DNA of 64,000 nucleotides, taken from Corallium rubrum (taxonomy: Eukaryota > Cnidaria > Anthozoa > Scleralcyonacea > Coralliidae). A program made the position numbers and the translations under genes. The stretch lies in NCBI GenBank assembly GCA_964035015.1, contig OZ036006.1:1176269-1240268 (forward strand), given 5' to 3'. How positions within the stretch are numbered: the stretch's first letter is position 1; each line of letters begins with the position of its first letter. The notes beneath the pieces are model-generated. The model had not been told where the DNA came from. It was given only the letters and a program-made list of their open reading frames with translations, and did not search any database. Below, in pieces: positions 1 through 37,949 of this stretch.

Positions 1-212
1 AACGGCTTCAATTCCTAGCCTAAAGGCCTTGATGCTGCATTGTCGCAACTTGTCCCGATTTGATTTTAAAATGTACAGTATATATTCTTACACTCGAGAT
101 TTTTCTTCACTAAAAACCCTTAGAAGATGTAGTTTAGTCAAGTGAAATGCCAAATATTACTTACATTATCCAAAGCTGCGCATGTATTTGAGGTTTGTGT
201 GCTTTCTTTCAG

Positions 213-25094
<24,882 letters not shown>

Positions 25095-27400
25095 ATTGCG
25101 GGTTACGTCTGATCCACGCGGGTTACACGGGATTACACGCGAGTTACACGAGGGTTACACACGAGTCAAAAGTGGAATTCAAAGGTTTTCGACCTTAGAC
25201 AAAAATCGTTGGGACACTTGAGTTATTTCATCTTCAAACGACTTCAGACCCCATACCTTTCTTCAATGTTGAAAAATCTAGCGTGTGGATCAATTGGGAT
25301 CAATCTCGTTCCCAGTTTTTTTTTTAAATTGGTAGCTAGGGAACACCACTGCCAAACGTTTGCGCATGCGTGAATTCGCTGAGTAAACATTGCAAGAGAA
25401 GTGGGAACTATAGCCGTGGCGACAACAACCGGACAGTGAAAACTAATTAAGACTCGACTATTCATTTGTGTTTTAAAAAAAGGGTAAAGAAAATTACGAA
25501 GTGGTAAATTCAGAATATGTCACAATATTGACAAGGAAGCCATGCACAAATTACCAACCTTATCTTTTTGGTAGTATGCTTATAATTTTAACTTTTGTGT
25601 CGGACTCTCGGACCAGTCCAAATATTTCAGTGTTTTCCCGCTCTTTTTCCGAGGACGAGCCAATACAAGCTCGGACGTCGCACATGCGCAAAACGTTTGG
25701 CAGCGGTGTTTAGATAGGGTGGGAAAAGGCCCTGGCATCGGCTGGTGGACTCTGCATTTTCATTGGTTGATTGCCTTTCTTAAACATTCCTCATGAAACA
25801 TATTTATGCATAGTTTTATGCCAGTTATGATCAAATAGCTTCAACGGAACCGCCAACAGGACCACTATTACATTGAACTTCTCCCAAAGGACTGCCATTA
25901 CTCAGAATGATTTTCCATACTAAACTAAATTGTTAATTTATTACACCCAGTATTTCTTGGTGCTGTGACTAGCCGATGCCAGGGCCTTTTCCCGCCCTCC
26001 CAATTTCAAAAAGGCCCTGGGAACGAGGTTGAATTGGGATAGCAAAAAAATATCACTACAGACATACACTAGCGCGCAACATTGAAGAGGGACGGGAGAG
26101 AGGGGAGAAATACTTAAGTGTCCTAACATTTTTGTCTTAGATTGTAGCTTACTCTTCGAGTTTTTGTAACAGCCAACTGTGTGAATGAGAGGTCGTATTG
26201 AAGAGAACAGCCGAAATTTTCACGGATTTTGAGAGTGTAATATAATTTTCTGAAATCTGAGGACAATATAAGTACGTAGAACGACTATATATAGAATATC
26301 ATAAGAAAACGTCGTGAAATTTCAAACGCGTATGAGACTTGTGACATTTTACTTTTGTGTCGTTCTCGTTTACAATCTGTGCTAATGGGCAATTCCATGG
26401 TGACTGCTGTTACATTTTGAACAAAAACAATGGATCAATTCTGATCTAGTTTAATGATTTATTTATTTTAACACTTCAACTATTGTCTGTAGACACCTAA
26501 GGGCCTAAGGTATTGAATCATGCTGAGGATGGAATATTTGATTGTACAATGCCACTAATTAGGATGTGTGACTCATGTTACACCAAAGTGACATCACCTA
26601 AAATTAACTTAACTTCTTCTGAACTTTCTTCGGAAATTAGAAGTGGGAGAAAACAGAATCTATCTTGAATTTAGAGGCTTTATGATAGACAAACTATTTG
26701 CATAAAAATGAGTTAAATTTAAAATGACAATAGGTAGAACAGTTACATAATGTCTGTGACTCATGTTACGTCTTAAGTGTTCGTTATAAGCCAGTCCATA
26801 AACGTGTTTAATTGCCTCTCAGACATAAAAATTAATGCCTGTAGAGTCTTCGTGTAGAAGAAATGCTTAATTGATTGCGCTCATTATCCCTATTATATGC
26901 AAACATTTTTGCATAATTTTGATACCGGTGCAATCAAGCAATATTCATTCATGCATGTGTACGTCTTGTGAGCTAGCCTGGTTAGCGTGATGGCTCGTTT
27001 TCTTTTTAAACATCTCTAATAATAACCCATTGACGGAGGTATATGCAGTCTTGGAGTGCCCTATTGTTACCGTTACATTAGGGCGTTTCCATGCTAATGG
27101 TACGTGACATTCATAAAAAAAATTAAGTTGTCAGGAACTTTAAAATAACAAGTTATAGCATACATATTCAGGGCCAATAGGAAAGTCAATTTGGATCGAA
27201 TACTGCCATTGGATTGCTTCTGTGCTCTGTTCAATCATTTGTTATCTCAGTTGCCAATATTTTAATTCTCCAGAGAGAAATAGGCCTAATCACCTACTAT
27301 TTTTCAGCTCCTAGATGTTCATTCAATTATTTTTACAAGGTGGTGTGAAATATCTGCCCAAGTCATAGACTCTTTGATAAAAAGAATTGCAATCTTAAAT
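25095..27400. other. Intergenic, no gene seen
   Basis: Begins with short gggttacac direct repeats just after the PEX5 stop. Contains a MITE-like inverted pair (25722-25745 and 25968-26000, ccctggcatcggct). From 26.2 to 27.3 kb I see only unique AT-rich sequence without splice-bounded conserved codons. Confidence 0.5.
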
Positions 27401-27404
27401 GTAA

Positions 27405-27656
27405 TCACTAAATTTCAACCAAATTCAACCAAAATTTAATGGGTTGGGCCTTTCCACAAACTTTCATAAAAACCTGTGCAGTATTTTGTGAGATATCCTG
27501 GCAACCAACAGACAAACAAACAAACAAACAAACAAACAAACAAACAAACAAACAAACAAACAAACAAACAAACAAACAAACAAACAAACAAACAAACAAA
27601 CAAACAAACAAACAAACAAACAAACAAACAAACAAACAAACAAACAAACAAACACC

Positions 27657-27744
<88 letters not shown>

Positions 27745-27787
27745 CGACAAACCGGGGTAAAAACATAACCTCTTAGCGGAGAGGGTA
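27405..27787 (+). mobile_element. Microsatellite-bearing repeat element, copy 2
   Basis: Left part (caaccaaaatttaatgggtt; gagatatcctggcaaccaac), then (CAAA)n 27510-27655 and (GACA)n 27660-27740, then hairpin end aaacataacctcttagcgga. Same layout and orientation as 469-1202. Confidence 0.8.
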
Positions 27788-27789
27788 CT

Positions 27790-29060
27790 TTGTGTAGCCC
27801 AGACCCCAATGGCACATTCTTAGCCACTCGCGAGTTACGCGCGACAATTACTTCGTGGATCTAAAAATAACTTAATAACTGGCAGAAAGGCAAGAAATGC
27901 GTCGTGGCTTAACGACTTAATGGATTATCCCCAAACTCACTGAGCTGTATATCAAATGGAAACCAATCCCAAAAATGTCGTACATGTCGCCAAAAAATTT
28001 TAAAAAACTGAATCCTTGCAAAATCTCCAATTAATTAAAATTATTCTCTTAAAATTAGAAATTAAGTTCTCAGTTATATTCTAGATTTGCCCCTCTCCAT
28101 ACGAGTATGTTAGACGCTAAAAATAGTAATTAAAAGCACAGTGTCACCATGACGCAAACTTGAAAAACTTCTTGGACAAATTCAAGTTTACATGATTAAA
28201 ATTATGGTGAATATCACACACGTTAAAAGTTAAAACTTAGCTTGGACTAAAACAGACCGTAAGAAAATGCACTAATGACTTGCTTTTTAAGAATATTATT
28301 CCTTTCCTTTGCACACAAATGTATTTTTTGTCTTGCGCAAAACTACTAATTAAGCGGTAATGTTGTGAGATGTTAGTTCTATACCGTTTAAAAGACAATG
28401 GATATTTGGTGTTATATATCATACACGAGGAGGAGACAGGTTTCATCAGGATTTCCAAACACCGAGACTTTTGTTGAAAACCGAGGCGAAGCCGAGGTTT
28501 TTGAACAAATTTCGAGGTGTTTCGAAATCCTGATGAAATACTCTTCCGAGTGTATGATATAGCTTCTCAAACAAATCAGTATTTTAAGAGAAAATCGAGG
28601 CGAAAGTTTGCTTAATATACGTAATTTCTTCCCCCGATATCAAAACCTCCGTCGCGGTACTGATTTCCTTTGTTTTCGGTTTATAAATTATTAATGAATT
28701 TTAAGTGTTCTTTTAAATAAGACAAACTTAATTTACGTTTCATAGGCACTTTAAGTTGTCCATCTTTCCCTCGCTTTTCTATCCGACCTTAGTAGGAGAT
28801 TTGAAGCAATTGAAAAGCAGACCAAGAATGCTCCTCATTGAGTCAAAAACAGCGACAAGGTCACAGGTTAAACACCTCAATAACAATGACAAACGGAAAG
28901 AACATGTATCATTTGGCTACATCTGCATGGCCATGTGATAGTTTATCTGACGATTAGTGATATATGTAATGGCTAAAAGGTTCCGGTGTTGACTTTAATA
29001 ATAACAAATTAATGAATTGTCTGTTTATATAGCTGGCGTATAGCTATAAGATGAATGATA
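27790..29060. other. Intergenic, palindromic fragments only
   Basis: 28440-28600 is a hairpin of the CGAG family (tcatcaggatttccaaacac mirrored). 28697-28755 is a solo family A end. The rest shows nothing recognisable. Confidence 0.5.
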
Positions 29061-29174
29061 AATAATATAAGGTAATAGCATGGTTTCAAGTGCAATTTGA
29101 AATATACGACACAATGCAATGCAATACAATACAATACAATACAAAATTAACAGAACAGTACATAATACAGCCAG

Positions 29175-29574
29175 CACAACAAAACAAAACAAAACAAAAC
29201 AAAACAAAACAAAACAAAACAAAACAAAACAAAACAAAACAAAACAAAACAAAACAAAACAAAACAAAACAAAACAAAACAAAACAAAACAAAACAAAAC
29301 AAAACAAAGCAAAGCAAAGCAAAGCAAAGCAAAACAAAACAAAACAAAACAAAACAAAACAAAACAAAACAAAACAAAACAAAACAAAACAAAAAACAAA
29401 ACAGCACACCACAGCGCAACAACACTAAAACACAACACTAAAACACGACACGACAAAATTAAAACACAACGCAACACAGCACAATAAAACACAACCGCAA
29501 CAGCACTAAAACACAACACTAAAACACGACACGACACGACACGACAAAATTAAAACACAACGCAACACAGCACA

Positions 29575-29575
<1 letters not shown>
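29175..29575. repeat. (AAAAC)n array and degenerate flank
   Basis: About 220 bp of AAAAC units with an AAAGC patch near 29306-29330, followed by ACAAC/CACGACA-type decay. Confidence 0.97.
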
Positions 29576-29576
<1 letters not shown>

Positions 29577-29622
<46 letters not shown>

Positions 29623-29890
29623 GGAGGATAGGTTTTTCAGCAGAGCTGGTGGGGTCCTCCATTTACAGCTAAGACCTATAGGTGTTGATTTTACGGAGGG
29701 AGGAAAACCGGAGAACCCGGCGAAAAACCCTCGAAGCACAGGAGAGACCAACTAAACTCTACTCACATGCGTCCCCACCCAGAGAACGGGGCTATTCCCC
29801 GACGGTCACCCATCCAAGTACTAACCCCGTCTAACCGGGCTTCACTATTGGTGAGAGGCAACGCGCTAATAGCACACGCCACCCGTGCTC
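29577..29890 (-). mobile_element. SINE3 (5S rRNA-derived), copy 1
   Basis: On the - strand it starts GAGCACGGGTGGCGTGTGCT. It contains the 5S promoter core GTTAGTACTTGGATGGGTGA, then ggaaaaccggagaacccg-type body, and ends in an (AAT)n/(AAAT)n tail. The core matches the 5S rRNA box A-box C region, which defines SINE3. It sits inside the ACAAC repeat field. Confidence 0.88.
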
Positions 29891-30995
29891 ACAATAAAAC
29901 ACAACACAACACAACACAACACAACACAACACAACACAACACAACACAACACAACACAACACAACACAACACAACACAACACAACGCAGCCCAGGACAAC
30001 AGACTACAGGACAACACAACGCAGACCAGGACAACACGCTACAGGACAACACAACGCAGCCCAAGGACAACAGACTACAGGACAACACAACGTAGCCCAG
30101 GACAACAGACTACAGGACAACACGCTACAGGACAACACAACACAACACAACACAACGCAACGCAACGCAACGCAACGCAACGCAACGCAACGCAACGCAA
30201 CACAACACAACACAACACGACGCAGCCCAGGACAACAGACTACAGGACAACACAACGCAGCCCAGGACAACACGCTACAGGACAACACAAGACAACGCAG
30301 CCCAGGACAACAGACTACAGGACAACACAACTCAGCCCAGGGCAGCAGACTACAGGACAACACAACGGAACCCAGGACAACACGCTACAGGACAACACAA
30401 TGCAGCCCAGGACAACACACTACAGGACAACACAACGCAGCCCAGGACAACACACTACAGGACAACACGGATAACGGAACACAACGCAGCCCAGGACAAC
30501 ACATTGCAGCCAAGGAAAACAGACTACAACACAACGCAGCCAAGGAAAACAGACTACAACAGGACAGTACAACGCAGCCAAGGAAAACAGACTACAGGAC
30601 AACGCAACGCAGCCAAGGAAAACAGACTACGACACAACGCAGCCAAGGAAAACAGACTACAACACAACGCAGCCAAGGAAATCAGACTACAACAGGACAA
30701 TACAACGCAGCCAAGGAAAACAGACTACAACACAACGCAGCCAAGGAAAACAGACTACAACAGGACAATACAACGCAGCCAAGGAAAACAGACTACAACA
30801 CAACGCAGCCAAGGAAAACAGACTACAGCACAACGCAGCCAAGGAAAACAGACTACAACAGGACAATACAACGCAGCCAAGGAAAACAGACTACAGGACA
30901 ACGCAACGCAGCCAAGGGCAATACAACACACCACAACGCAACACAGCCCAGGAAACACAGCACGACACAACGCGGTCCAACCACTGTTCTTTAAA
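29891..30995 (+). repeat. ACAAC-derived minisatellite
   Basis: (ACAAC)n grades into units of about 30 bp (cagcccaggacaacagacta), then cagccaaggaaaacagacta units to 30900. Long frames such as TTQHNTTQ are repeat artefacts. Confidence 0.95.
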
Positions 30996-33170
30996 TAAAG
31001 TGGATACGCCATTCCCTATAAACATTTCGTGGCAGTCGCCGCCATCTTACGTAGAACATATGACGCATTGCGGCCTTAGAACTTCTTCCCAATCCCAAAG
31101 TTGACTAGCATAAGCAATCTTGACGTCAGCACGGTCAGATTATCCGGGGGTAGGAATATTAAGTACTCTGTACCGGGGAGTCTGAAAAGCCGTAAAGCAA
31201 ACAACAGATGCCGGTTCGTTTAGTTTTCACTGTTTAACAACAAGTACAGTCAAAAGATGGCAAGCACACAACACGAAATATATTGTTAAGGCATTAATAT
31301 TACTATAAAAGGTACAATTTAAGACTTGGAATTTAATTCTTCGCAGATTTTATAGTCTGTTTTTCAGTTTATATTATCGTGAAGTTTCTTCGTTGTTGGC
31401 ACAGAAGAAAAACAACGATATTTAAAGGTTTTACAGCTTAGTAATAGAAACAAATACAAGAAATTAGTGTCTTAAACCTTATTGAGTACTTCTTGTGTCA
31501 TTACATTCGTTTAAATTTTCTTAAAATCACTTTTTTTTGTCTGTTTTCAATCTACGAAAGCTTATGAACTTTAGTGGCGGCCATCTTGGGTATTGGTCAC
31601 GTCATCATACAACTGGCACGCAAAATCCGGCCTCATGCCCCGGCCCCATCCAATTTATATAGAGATCAGTGAGTCCAACACAACACACCTTTTTTATCTC
31701 GAGTTTTAAGTATAGCCAATTTAAAGTAGCAAACAAAATTACGGTTTTGCACCCCTTTTTGCTAGTTCGGTGGTTTAAAAACACTTCTTTGACCAATTTC
31801 ACTTCAGTTACAAGAATACGTTCGGAATCGGCTTAAAATTTTGTATTTCATGTGGACATTGTCTCACAATTCCGAGTTCAGATCACGGCCATTTTTAATT
31901 TTTTTGTGAAAGAAAACGCCATCTTTCAAAATTCGCTAAGACGTGACTGGCTCCGTGTTGTTCCTTTTGCACCAATCAAGAAGGGTGATAAAACTTTTTA
32001 TCTGTAATAACAGATGTACAGATTATAGGAGATTAACTTGATAGTGCAAGCCCATAAGGCATGTCAACAATGATATATGACCATATTTTAACGCGGTATA
32101 CAAATTACTCAAATTCTTCAAGTGTTAATCTATGAGGTGATGATTCAAACGTTTAAACTCAATTAAATTGAAGTTGTGAAATCAAACACGTCACAAATGC
32201 GCATTTGGCGCTATGCCGGCATAATCTTTTTCTTTTTTTTTCCTTTTGTTTTTTTAAGAGAAGTGAAAGTTCAAGGGTTGGCTTCACAGCGCAAAAGGAC
32301 ACACTGTTGTAGTGTTGTTACAAGCATGGCCGTGGGAAGCTGGGTGGGGTGGGGGCTGAGCCGTCTTAGAAATTTGACACTCAATTTGAGACACTCTCTT
32401 TTGACACTCAATTTTCCCAATTTGATACCGGGTTAACCGGGCTCACGAGAACGATTAACTAAATTTACAAAGAAGAATTTGTTTGGTTTAGATGTAAACG
32501 AATCCTGAGGTTAATTCAAATCTACTTTTGCGGCCGAGAAAAGGATTAGCCCAGTTAACCGGACTAGCCCAAGCTCATGTAAACAGCCTCTAACGCACCA
32601 GAATTTTTTTTTAAATTTTTTTATTTATTAGCTTTGTCATAGATATTGAAGAATACAAGTATCAGGCTAGGTGAACGCAACAGCTAATGCCAGTTACTGT
32701 GCCCCCAAAATTTTTGATGTAGTCTACGGATATCCTAAGAAAGGAGGCAACGAAGTGCAAATAACGTATTATTGCTTTTTACTCGGGCTACTGTGGTACA
32801 GATCACAACACGCACAGGAGAGCACGAGAAACACTCCGGGTATCAAATCCTTTTTTCCCGTCTTCGCAGCACACAAAGAACACAGTGACTGCATGTATTG
32901 GGTAAGCTCTCTTAGTTTGGAAATGCCCCAGAATTACATGTATGTCAAAACATCCAAAGTTAAAAAGAATTGCGGGTGACGTGGCATTCGCCCGCGTACA
33001 CATGTTTTGCTAGGCTCGATTTCCATCTCGACTCGCGGTAGCCCGAAATAAGGCTGGAAACCGAGCCGAATGTTTTGCCAGCTCGGAAAATAATTTAATC
33101 CTACCCCAAATAATTTAAATATTTGATTTGAGTATATGGCGTTTCATAACCTTCAGATCTTTGTAAATTC
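30996..33170. other. Intergenic, no gene seen
   Basis: A possible inverted-end element lies at 31032-31610 (cgccgccatcttacg versus gcggccatcttggg). 32430-32600 has gttaaccgggct/agcccagttaac ends of the 40.2-kb MITE type. No conserved coding sequence was recognised. Confidence 0.45.
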
Positions 33171-33172
33171 TT

Positions 33173-33225
33173 CCTAACCCTAACCCTAACCCTAACCCTA
33201 ACCCTAACCCCTAACCCTAACCCAA
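33173..33225 (-). repeat. Interstitial telomere-like (TTAGGG)n
   Basis: About eight CCCTAA units with one extra C, followed directly by a hAT-type fragment (aaaatgcaggaaatggcatt). Confidence 0.95.
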
Positions 33226-33706
33226 AATGCAGGAAATGGCATTTCCGAAACTCTAGATTTCAAGAGCATACCTCCCTACCCCCTAAAGGTCACACTTTTT
33301 ACCCACCCCCACCCAGCTAACATAGAACATCTATGCCCAAAAGTAGATAAGCCGCCGCACCTCATACTTCCGTTACTGTTGACTTAATTAAAGGTGTTTA
33401 CATATTAGGCTGGCTGTCAAATCTGACCATTATAAACTATGGTCTGACTGAGTTTTTACATAACATATTGTTTTCGTGACTCTGGTTTTGAAATTCAGCG
33501 CCGGCCTAATCTCAGATCGCCAGCCTGACTGAAATAAAGTTTTGAAATCAGCCCAACTTCAGCCAATTTAGGCCGATTTTCCATGTAAATAAGAATAAAT
33601 ATAAAGCGAGAATAAGAATAGAAAATTTAATAAGCCGGAAGGAAATTAAGATTATATAATTATATTGACCGAATGTTGATAATCTCGTACCCCGTATAGA
33701 TAAAAA

Positions 33707-33887
33707 ATGTGTTGATTTTACCATCATTTACCTATATAATACATTATTGGTAAACAATGTTTCGATCTGAGTTAAACAAACTATAGATTATTTATAAATA
33801 ATCTATGGATTGTTTAACTCAGATAGAAACATTGTTTACCAATAATGTATTATATAGGTAAATAATGGTAAAATCAACACATTTTTG
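33707..33887. repeat. Near-perfect hairpin
   Basis: Arms of about 85 bp, including tacctatataatacattatt and its complement, around the centre agattatttataaataatct. The right flank (ttacatttggcgccccata) matches the terminus seen at 61830. Confidence 0.85.
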
Positions 33888-34109
33888 TCCTAAACAATTT
33901 TTTTACATTTGGCGCCCCATAACCCAGGGCCAACATTTTCTGCGCGAGTTCCCGACCAAAATAGCGACAGTCACACGTTTCTTGGAAAACTACAAAAATC
34001 TTAAAGTTAATTTGTACTTGCTGTATAATTGCATTATGAAATGACCCCTTCGTAATTTTTATGGCCTTTTTTTATAAACATAAATGAATAGTCGAGTCTT
34101 CATTATGGT

Positions 34110-34300
34110 CTGTTTATATGGAGCCGAGTTACCCGGTTTGCCGGAATAGACTTTCCGTTCTGTTTATATCTTGGAGCCGAGTTACCTAACAAGTTGTAAT
34201 ATTTGAGATGATTAGCATCAATAAGTGGCATTTATTCCCGGCTGCCAGTGCCGAGTTTCTCGCAAGGGCGAGTTACTCACCTGTCTCGCGTATAAACACT
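34110..34300. repeat. Fragment of a GGCCTGTTTATATGG element
   Basis: ctgtttatatggagccgagt and ccgagttacccggtttgccg, as in the outer element at 8171-9299. Confidence 0.55.
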
Positions 34301-34414
34301 GGGTACATTTTTGAATTCACGCATGCGCAAACCTTTGACAGCGATGTCTATAAAACTATGACCCTCGCCAAATTACGGGGGGACCATGTGAAACCCCATC
34401 TATAAACCAGGCTT

Positions 34415-35153
34415 GAAGTGCACTCTAGATGAAGTCTCTTATTTGAAAGAACACTTAAAGGACAAAGTGACATCTTTTGCACTTTTTCGTCTCCTTGCTT
34501 CGTTGTTGAGATATTTCAGTTTGTTTGATATGTAAATTAAACATTTTGCGTACAATGAGTTACTTTGCTATTATGTTTGATACTCTGGGAAAGCACAGCA
34601 CATGTCTCCTTTGAAATGATTTCGTTGTTTGATAATAGCAAAGATATACAGTGTGTATAAAAGACCGGAACCCTTAGAAAATACTAATTCTTTTACACAA
34701 CCTATTGTAGTAGTTTGAAAGCCCTAAACACTTCTGAGCCACGGATGCGTAAAAAACACGGTCTTTACACCTGGGAAATTAAGATAACTTGAAGTGTATG
34801 CATGTTGAAAGTATTTAAAAGCTGTTTCTCTTCCTGTTTAACGTATGTGCTGATTTTTCAAACTACTACAATAGGTTGTTTGAACAGAATACAATTTATT
34901 TTCTAAGGGTTCCATGTTGGGTTTTTTATACACACTATAACTTTCTCGATAACTTTCTCTATGCACGCGTGACGTCAAGTTGTTTAACTTGCATATCAAA
35001 CAAACTGAAACATCTCAAGAACGAAGCAAGCAAACAAGGAAATAAAAAAGATTACAAAAGAATTACAAAAAGATTATAAAAAAACTACAAAAGATGTTAC
35101 TCTGTCATTGTAAGTGTTCTTTCGAATAAGTTTTCTTTTCATGTAGGCACTTT
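34415..35153. mobile_element. Family A MITE with a nested insertion
   Basis: Both family A arms are present (34415-34600; 34945-35153). The right arm has a short local duplication (agattacaaaag/agattataaaa). The centre is split by 34649-34937. Confidence 0.85.
34649..34937. mobile_element. Tc1/mariner-type MITE with TA target
   Basis: Ends cagtgtgtataaaag and ttttttatacacacta, flanked by TA on both sides. Inner arms aacctattgtagtagtttga are mirrored. Confidence 0.7.
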
Positions 35154-35164
35154 ACTGACTTTGG

Positions 35165-35460
35165 ACTGCAACAGTGAGAGGCAGCGCCGCGCTTAACCCC
35201 TCCGCAGGCAATTCTGTGGGCCAGAACTGTAGCTTTTCAACTATATAAGGCGCGAAATGTTTAATTGGTCAAGATATGAAAACTGTGGCATGGCTTATAA
35301 TTTCAACTGTATGAGCAAAAATGTTTTGGTTTTGATCGATCGACATCATCTGACATCTGATCTCGACCAAAACCTTGCCCGTACAGTTGAAAAGCCACAG
35401 TTCGTGGTAGCCACAGAGTTGCCTGTGGAGGAGGAGGTCACGCGGCGCTAACAGGACACG
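35165..35460. repeat. Inverted repeat with GC-rich arms
   Basis: gccgcgcttaacccctccgc at the left pairs imperfectly with gaggaggaggtcacgcggcg near 35430. Inner ctgtagcttttcaact/agttgaaaagccacag. No conserved protein in the frames. Confidence 0.6.
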
Positions 35461-35877
35461 CCATCCCTGCTTGCCATGCCCATAGTTAATAACTGGAGGT
35501 CCGCACGAGAGCCTCATAATTAGGAAATGACACATGAGACGATGCCGACGCACCCGAGATCGTGTAAAACTGGAATTACTCGTCTCGCTGCGGTGGTATG
35601 CATAGTACTCGTCAGCTTACTCCGCCGAGGAATACTTCACCAACATCAATATAGGTAAGAATTAAATGTATTTCTATTGCCTTTCCATTACCATCTGTTG
35701 TCTAACACCTATTCTGTATTGTTTGTAGCCGTGTTGAAAGAAAATTAATACACTGAACGGATTTCTACAACGTCCTGGTGTTTATACAACCAGCGATAAG
35801 ACCCAGGGAGCACGTAGCCAGTACAAAGAGTGTACATTTGAAACTGGTAATTCCTACAATTTTACTAATTCGTATCT

Positions 35878-36301
35878 TAGGCCTGTGACAAACGGCGTAT
35901 TTTTCATGCGCCGTATAAAATACCTATTATAGTCGACCCAAATTCTGAAATTGTTCCTGTTGAGTTATACGGCGTATTTTCGTCGTTCTAATAAGTCGAA
36001 TAAATTACAGTTCTCGAGTCGTAGGTCTGGAAACGATGTTACAAACATGAATTGTGGATAGAAAATGTATTATCACATTGTAAATTAATGTATGCATTTT
36101 ATTCGGCGCATGAAAGGTACGCCGTCTGCATCAACGCCGTACTTGAGTCGTATGATACGACTGGGCTCGTCGTATTTAATGGCACTGTCGAACTTAGTGA
36201 AATTGCCGTATTCAATGGTTACAGACGGCGTATTTTTCATGAACTTAATTCTCATATTTTATACGGCGCATGAAAAATACGCCGTTTGTCACAGGCCTTA
36301 A
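35878..36301. mobile_element. MITE with 45-bp termini
   Basis: aaggcctgtgacaaacggcg at the left is the mirror of the right end. Inner tatacggcgcatgaaa segments repeat the motif several times. Confidence 0.85.
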
Positions 36302-36498
36302 GCGATAGAACATCTTGGATAATGGAATAATTCTTGTAGGACAGCCAACTTAGGTGGAGAATAATGATATTATGTGCTACTCGATTGAGTGATGAACCAT
36401 ATATTGGTAAATAAATCCCACAATAATTATTCCAACGACATAAGATGAAGAGTCCTCGCTTATTGAAGAAACTAAACCAGTTTCGAACTATCAAGTAC

Positions 36499-36572
36499 CA
36501 TGTAGCTCAGCTGGTAGAGCGTCGGACTATAGTAAACCGAAGGTCGCGGGTTTGGATTCCAGTCGCGATCGA
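36499..36572 (+). tRNA. tRNA-Tyr-like pseudogene or SINE head
   Basis: gtagctcagctggtagagcg is a perfect box A/D arm. gactatagtaaaccgaaggt and gggtttggattcc resemble the tRNA-Tyr anticodon arm and box B, but box B has an extra base and no acceptor stem forms. Confidence 0.45.
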
Positions 36573-37440
36573 GTAGAGTTTTATCACTCGGATTCGGAGT
36601 AGCGGGTATACCGCCTAATGTCATTGTTGGATGATATATCGTGGGCTATAGAAATGCATGCTATAAATTATCTAATCGGGCGTATGCTGTTTGTTTATAT
36701 TAATATACCGTATATAGCAATTTTGGCTTTGGTTGTTTATTTAATACATTCATTTCCTCGGAAGAGATTGGAAAGGCGATATTGAGTAACCGGTACAGAG
36801 ATTTGGTGCCTTGGTTATCCAATATTATATTTTTTTCGAAACGAGAGCTAATTTATAGCTTTTTTGTCGTTGACTAGACGTTGAAGGAGGCGCCTTTTCG
36901 ACGAAGGCACGTTCGTTGTTTAAGTCGAATATTAAATATCGCAACGTTTCTGTCATCGAATTGGTAAATAACTCGGAACACAAACTGCGGGAGACCAGCT
37001 TTACTTTGTCACACTGCACGCCAACACGCAAATGGAATGCGCGGGAATATCAATGTTAAGTGCTCGCTTCCGTGCTTGGGTATAGATAACGCTTTGTTTC
37101 TATTTTGGAAACGTTAACGATATACTGGAACTGTTCTTCGCAATTCGTACGAGCCGTCGAAAAAGTTACATATTTGCGAGAAATTGAAACGGCAATATTT
37201 CTAATTTGATTGGTAATTAAAGCAGAGTTTTAGTAACGAAATACTAGGCGAGTTGGTTGTTGTTGTTGTTGTTGTTGTTGTTGTGGTTGCGGTTTTTTTG
37301 GGTTTTGTTGGGGGTTTTTTTGTGTGTGTGTGTGGGGGGGGGGGGGGGTGTGTTTCGGGGGGGGGGTGATAATATCTAGAATTTTCCTCTAAAAAGCGAC
37401 ATTCTCGGTAATTCAGCATGAAATACTAAAGCACGTTTGT
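36573..37440. other. No gene seen; T/G-rich tract
   Basis: Unique AT-rich sequence, then (GTT)n 37256-37282 and poly-G stretches 37336-37366. Confidence 0.5.
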
Positions 37441-37447
37441 AAAGCTA

Positions 37448-37713
37448 GTCTGCGTAGCTGGCAGTTTTAAGGGGTTGGGGTCTTGGGGGTTGGGGATCAG
37501 TGGGTTTGGGTCGGAAAAAGCGGGCAAGGGCGAAAAAGCAGGCGAGGGTGGGAAGAGGAAGGGGCGGGCGAAAGAGAAGAGGCGGGGAGGGTTTCTTCTC
37601 CTCGCCCGCTCCTCTTTTTCGCCCGCTTTTTCGCCCTCGCCCGCTTTTTCGCCCTTGCCCGCTTTTTCCGACCCCAAACCCCAACCCCTTAAAACCGCCA
37701 GCTACGCAGGCTA
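37448..37713. mobile_element. MITE with GCCTGCGTAGCTGGCGG termini
   Basis: Left gcgtagctggcagttttaag and right cttaaaaccgccagctacgc. GC-rich arms of gcgggcaagggcgaaaaag type make several overlapping spurious ORFs. A solo left end is at 40421-40470. Confidence 0.8.
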
Positions 37714-37741
37714 TTGTAAAGCATGTAAGCGCATTTAGTTT

Positions 37742-37945
37742 GAATCCAACTGGATCCGTTGTTCTTTGACGCACGCTACTCATACGAAGCTTCCCAAACC
37801 AAAAATATAGCTCGTCCGCCATGTTGAATAATGGTGTACGTGTTTTAGTAAGGGATTATTAAATGACCGTGTAAACGCACCAAGGTGGCACATTTTAAGC
37901 ACGCTTAACTTAAGCGTGCTTAAATTTTGGCCGTGTAAACACGGC
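37742..37945 (-). mobile_element. Partial copy of the 58497-59021 element
   Basis: Shares ccgtgtaaacacggct, cttaacttaagcgtgcttaa and cgccatgttgaataatgg in reverse orientation. Confidence 0.8.
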
Positions 37946-37949
37946 TTTG

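Noticed and set aside
29767-30998. TTQHNTTQ-type ORFs of up to 369 codons
   Set aside because: ACAAC-derived minisatellite; frames open only by repetition, and the first starts inside a SINE3.
33173-33225. A true chromosome end
   Set aside because: Only eight units, with ordinary repeat-rich sequence on both sides.
35257-35553. ORFs on both strands
   Set aside because: Fall in an imperfect inverted repeat; no conserved residues or splice sites.
37426-37822. Overlapping Arg/Lys/Gly- and Pro/Phe-rich ORFs
   Set aside because: Arise from the GC-rich inverted arms of one MITE.
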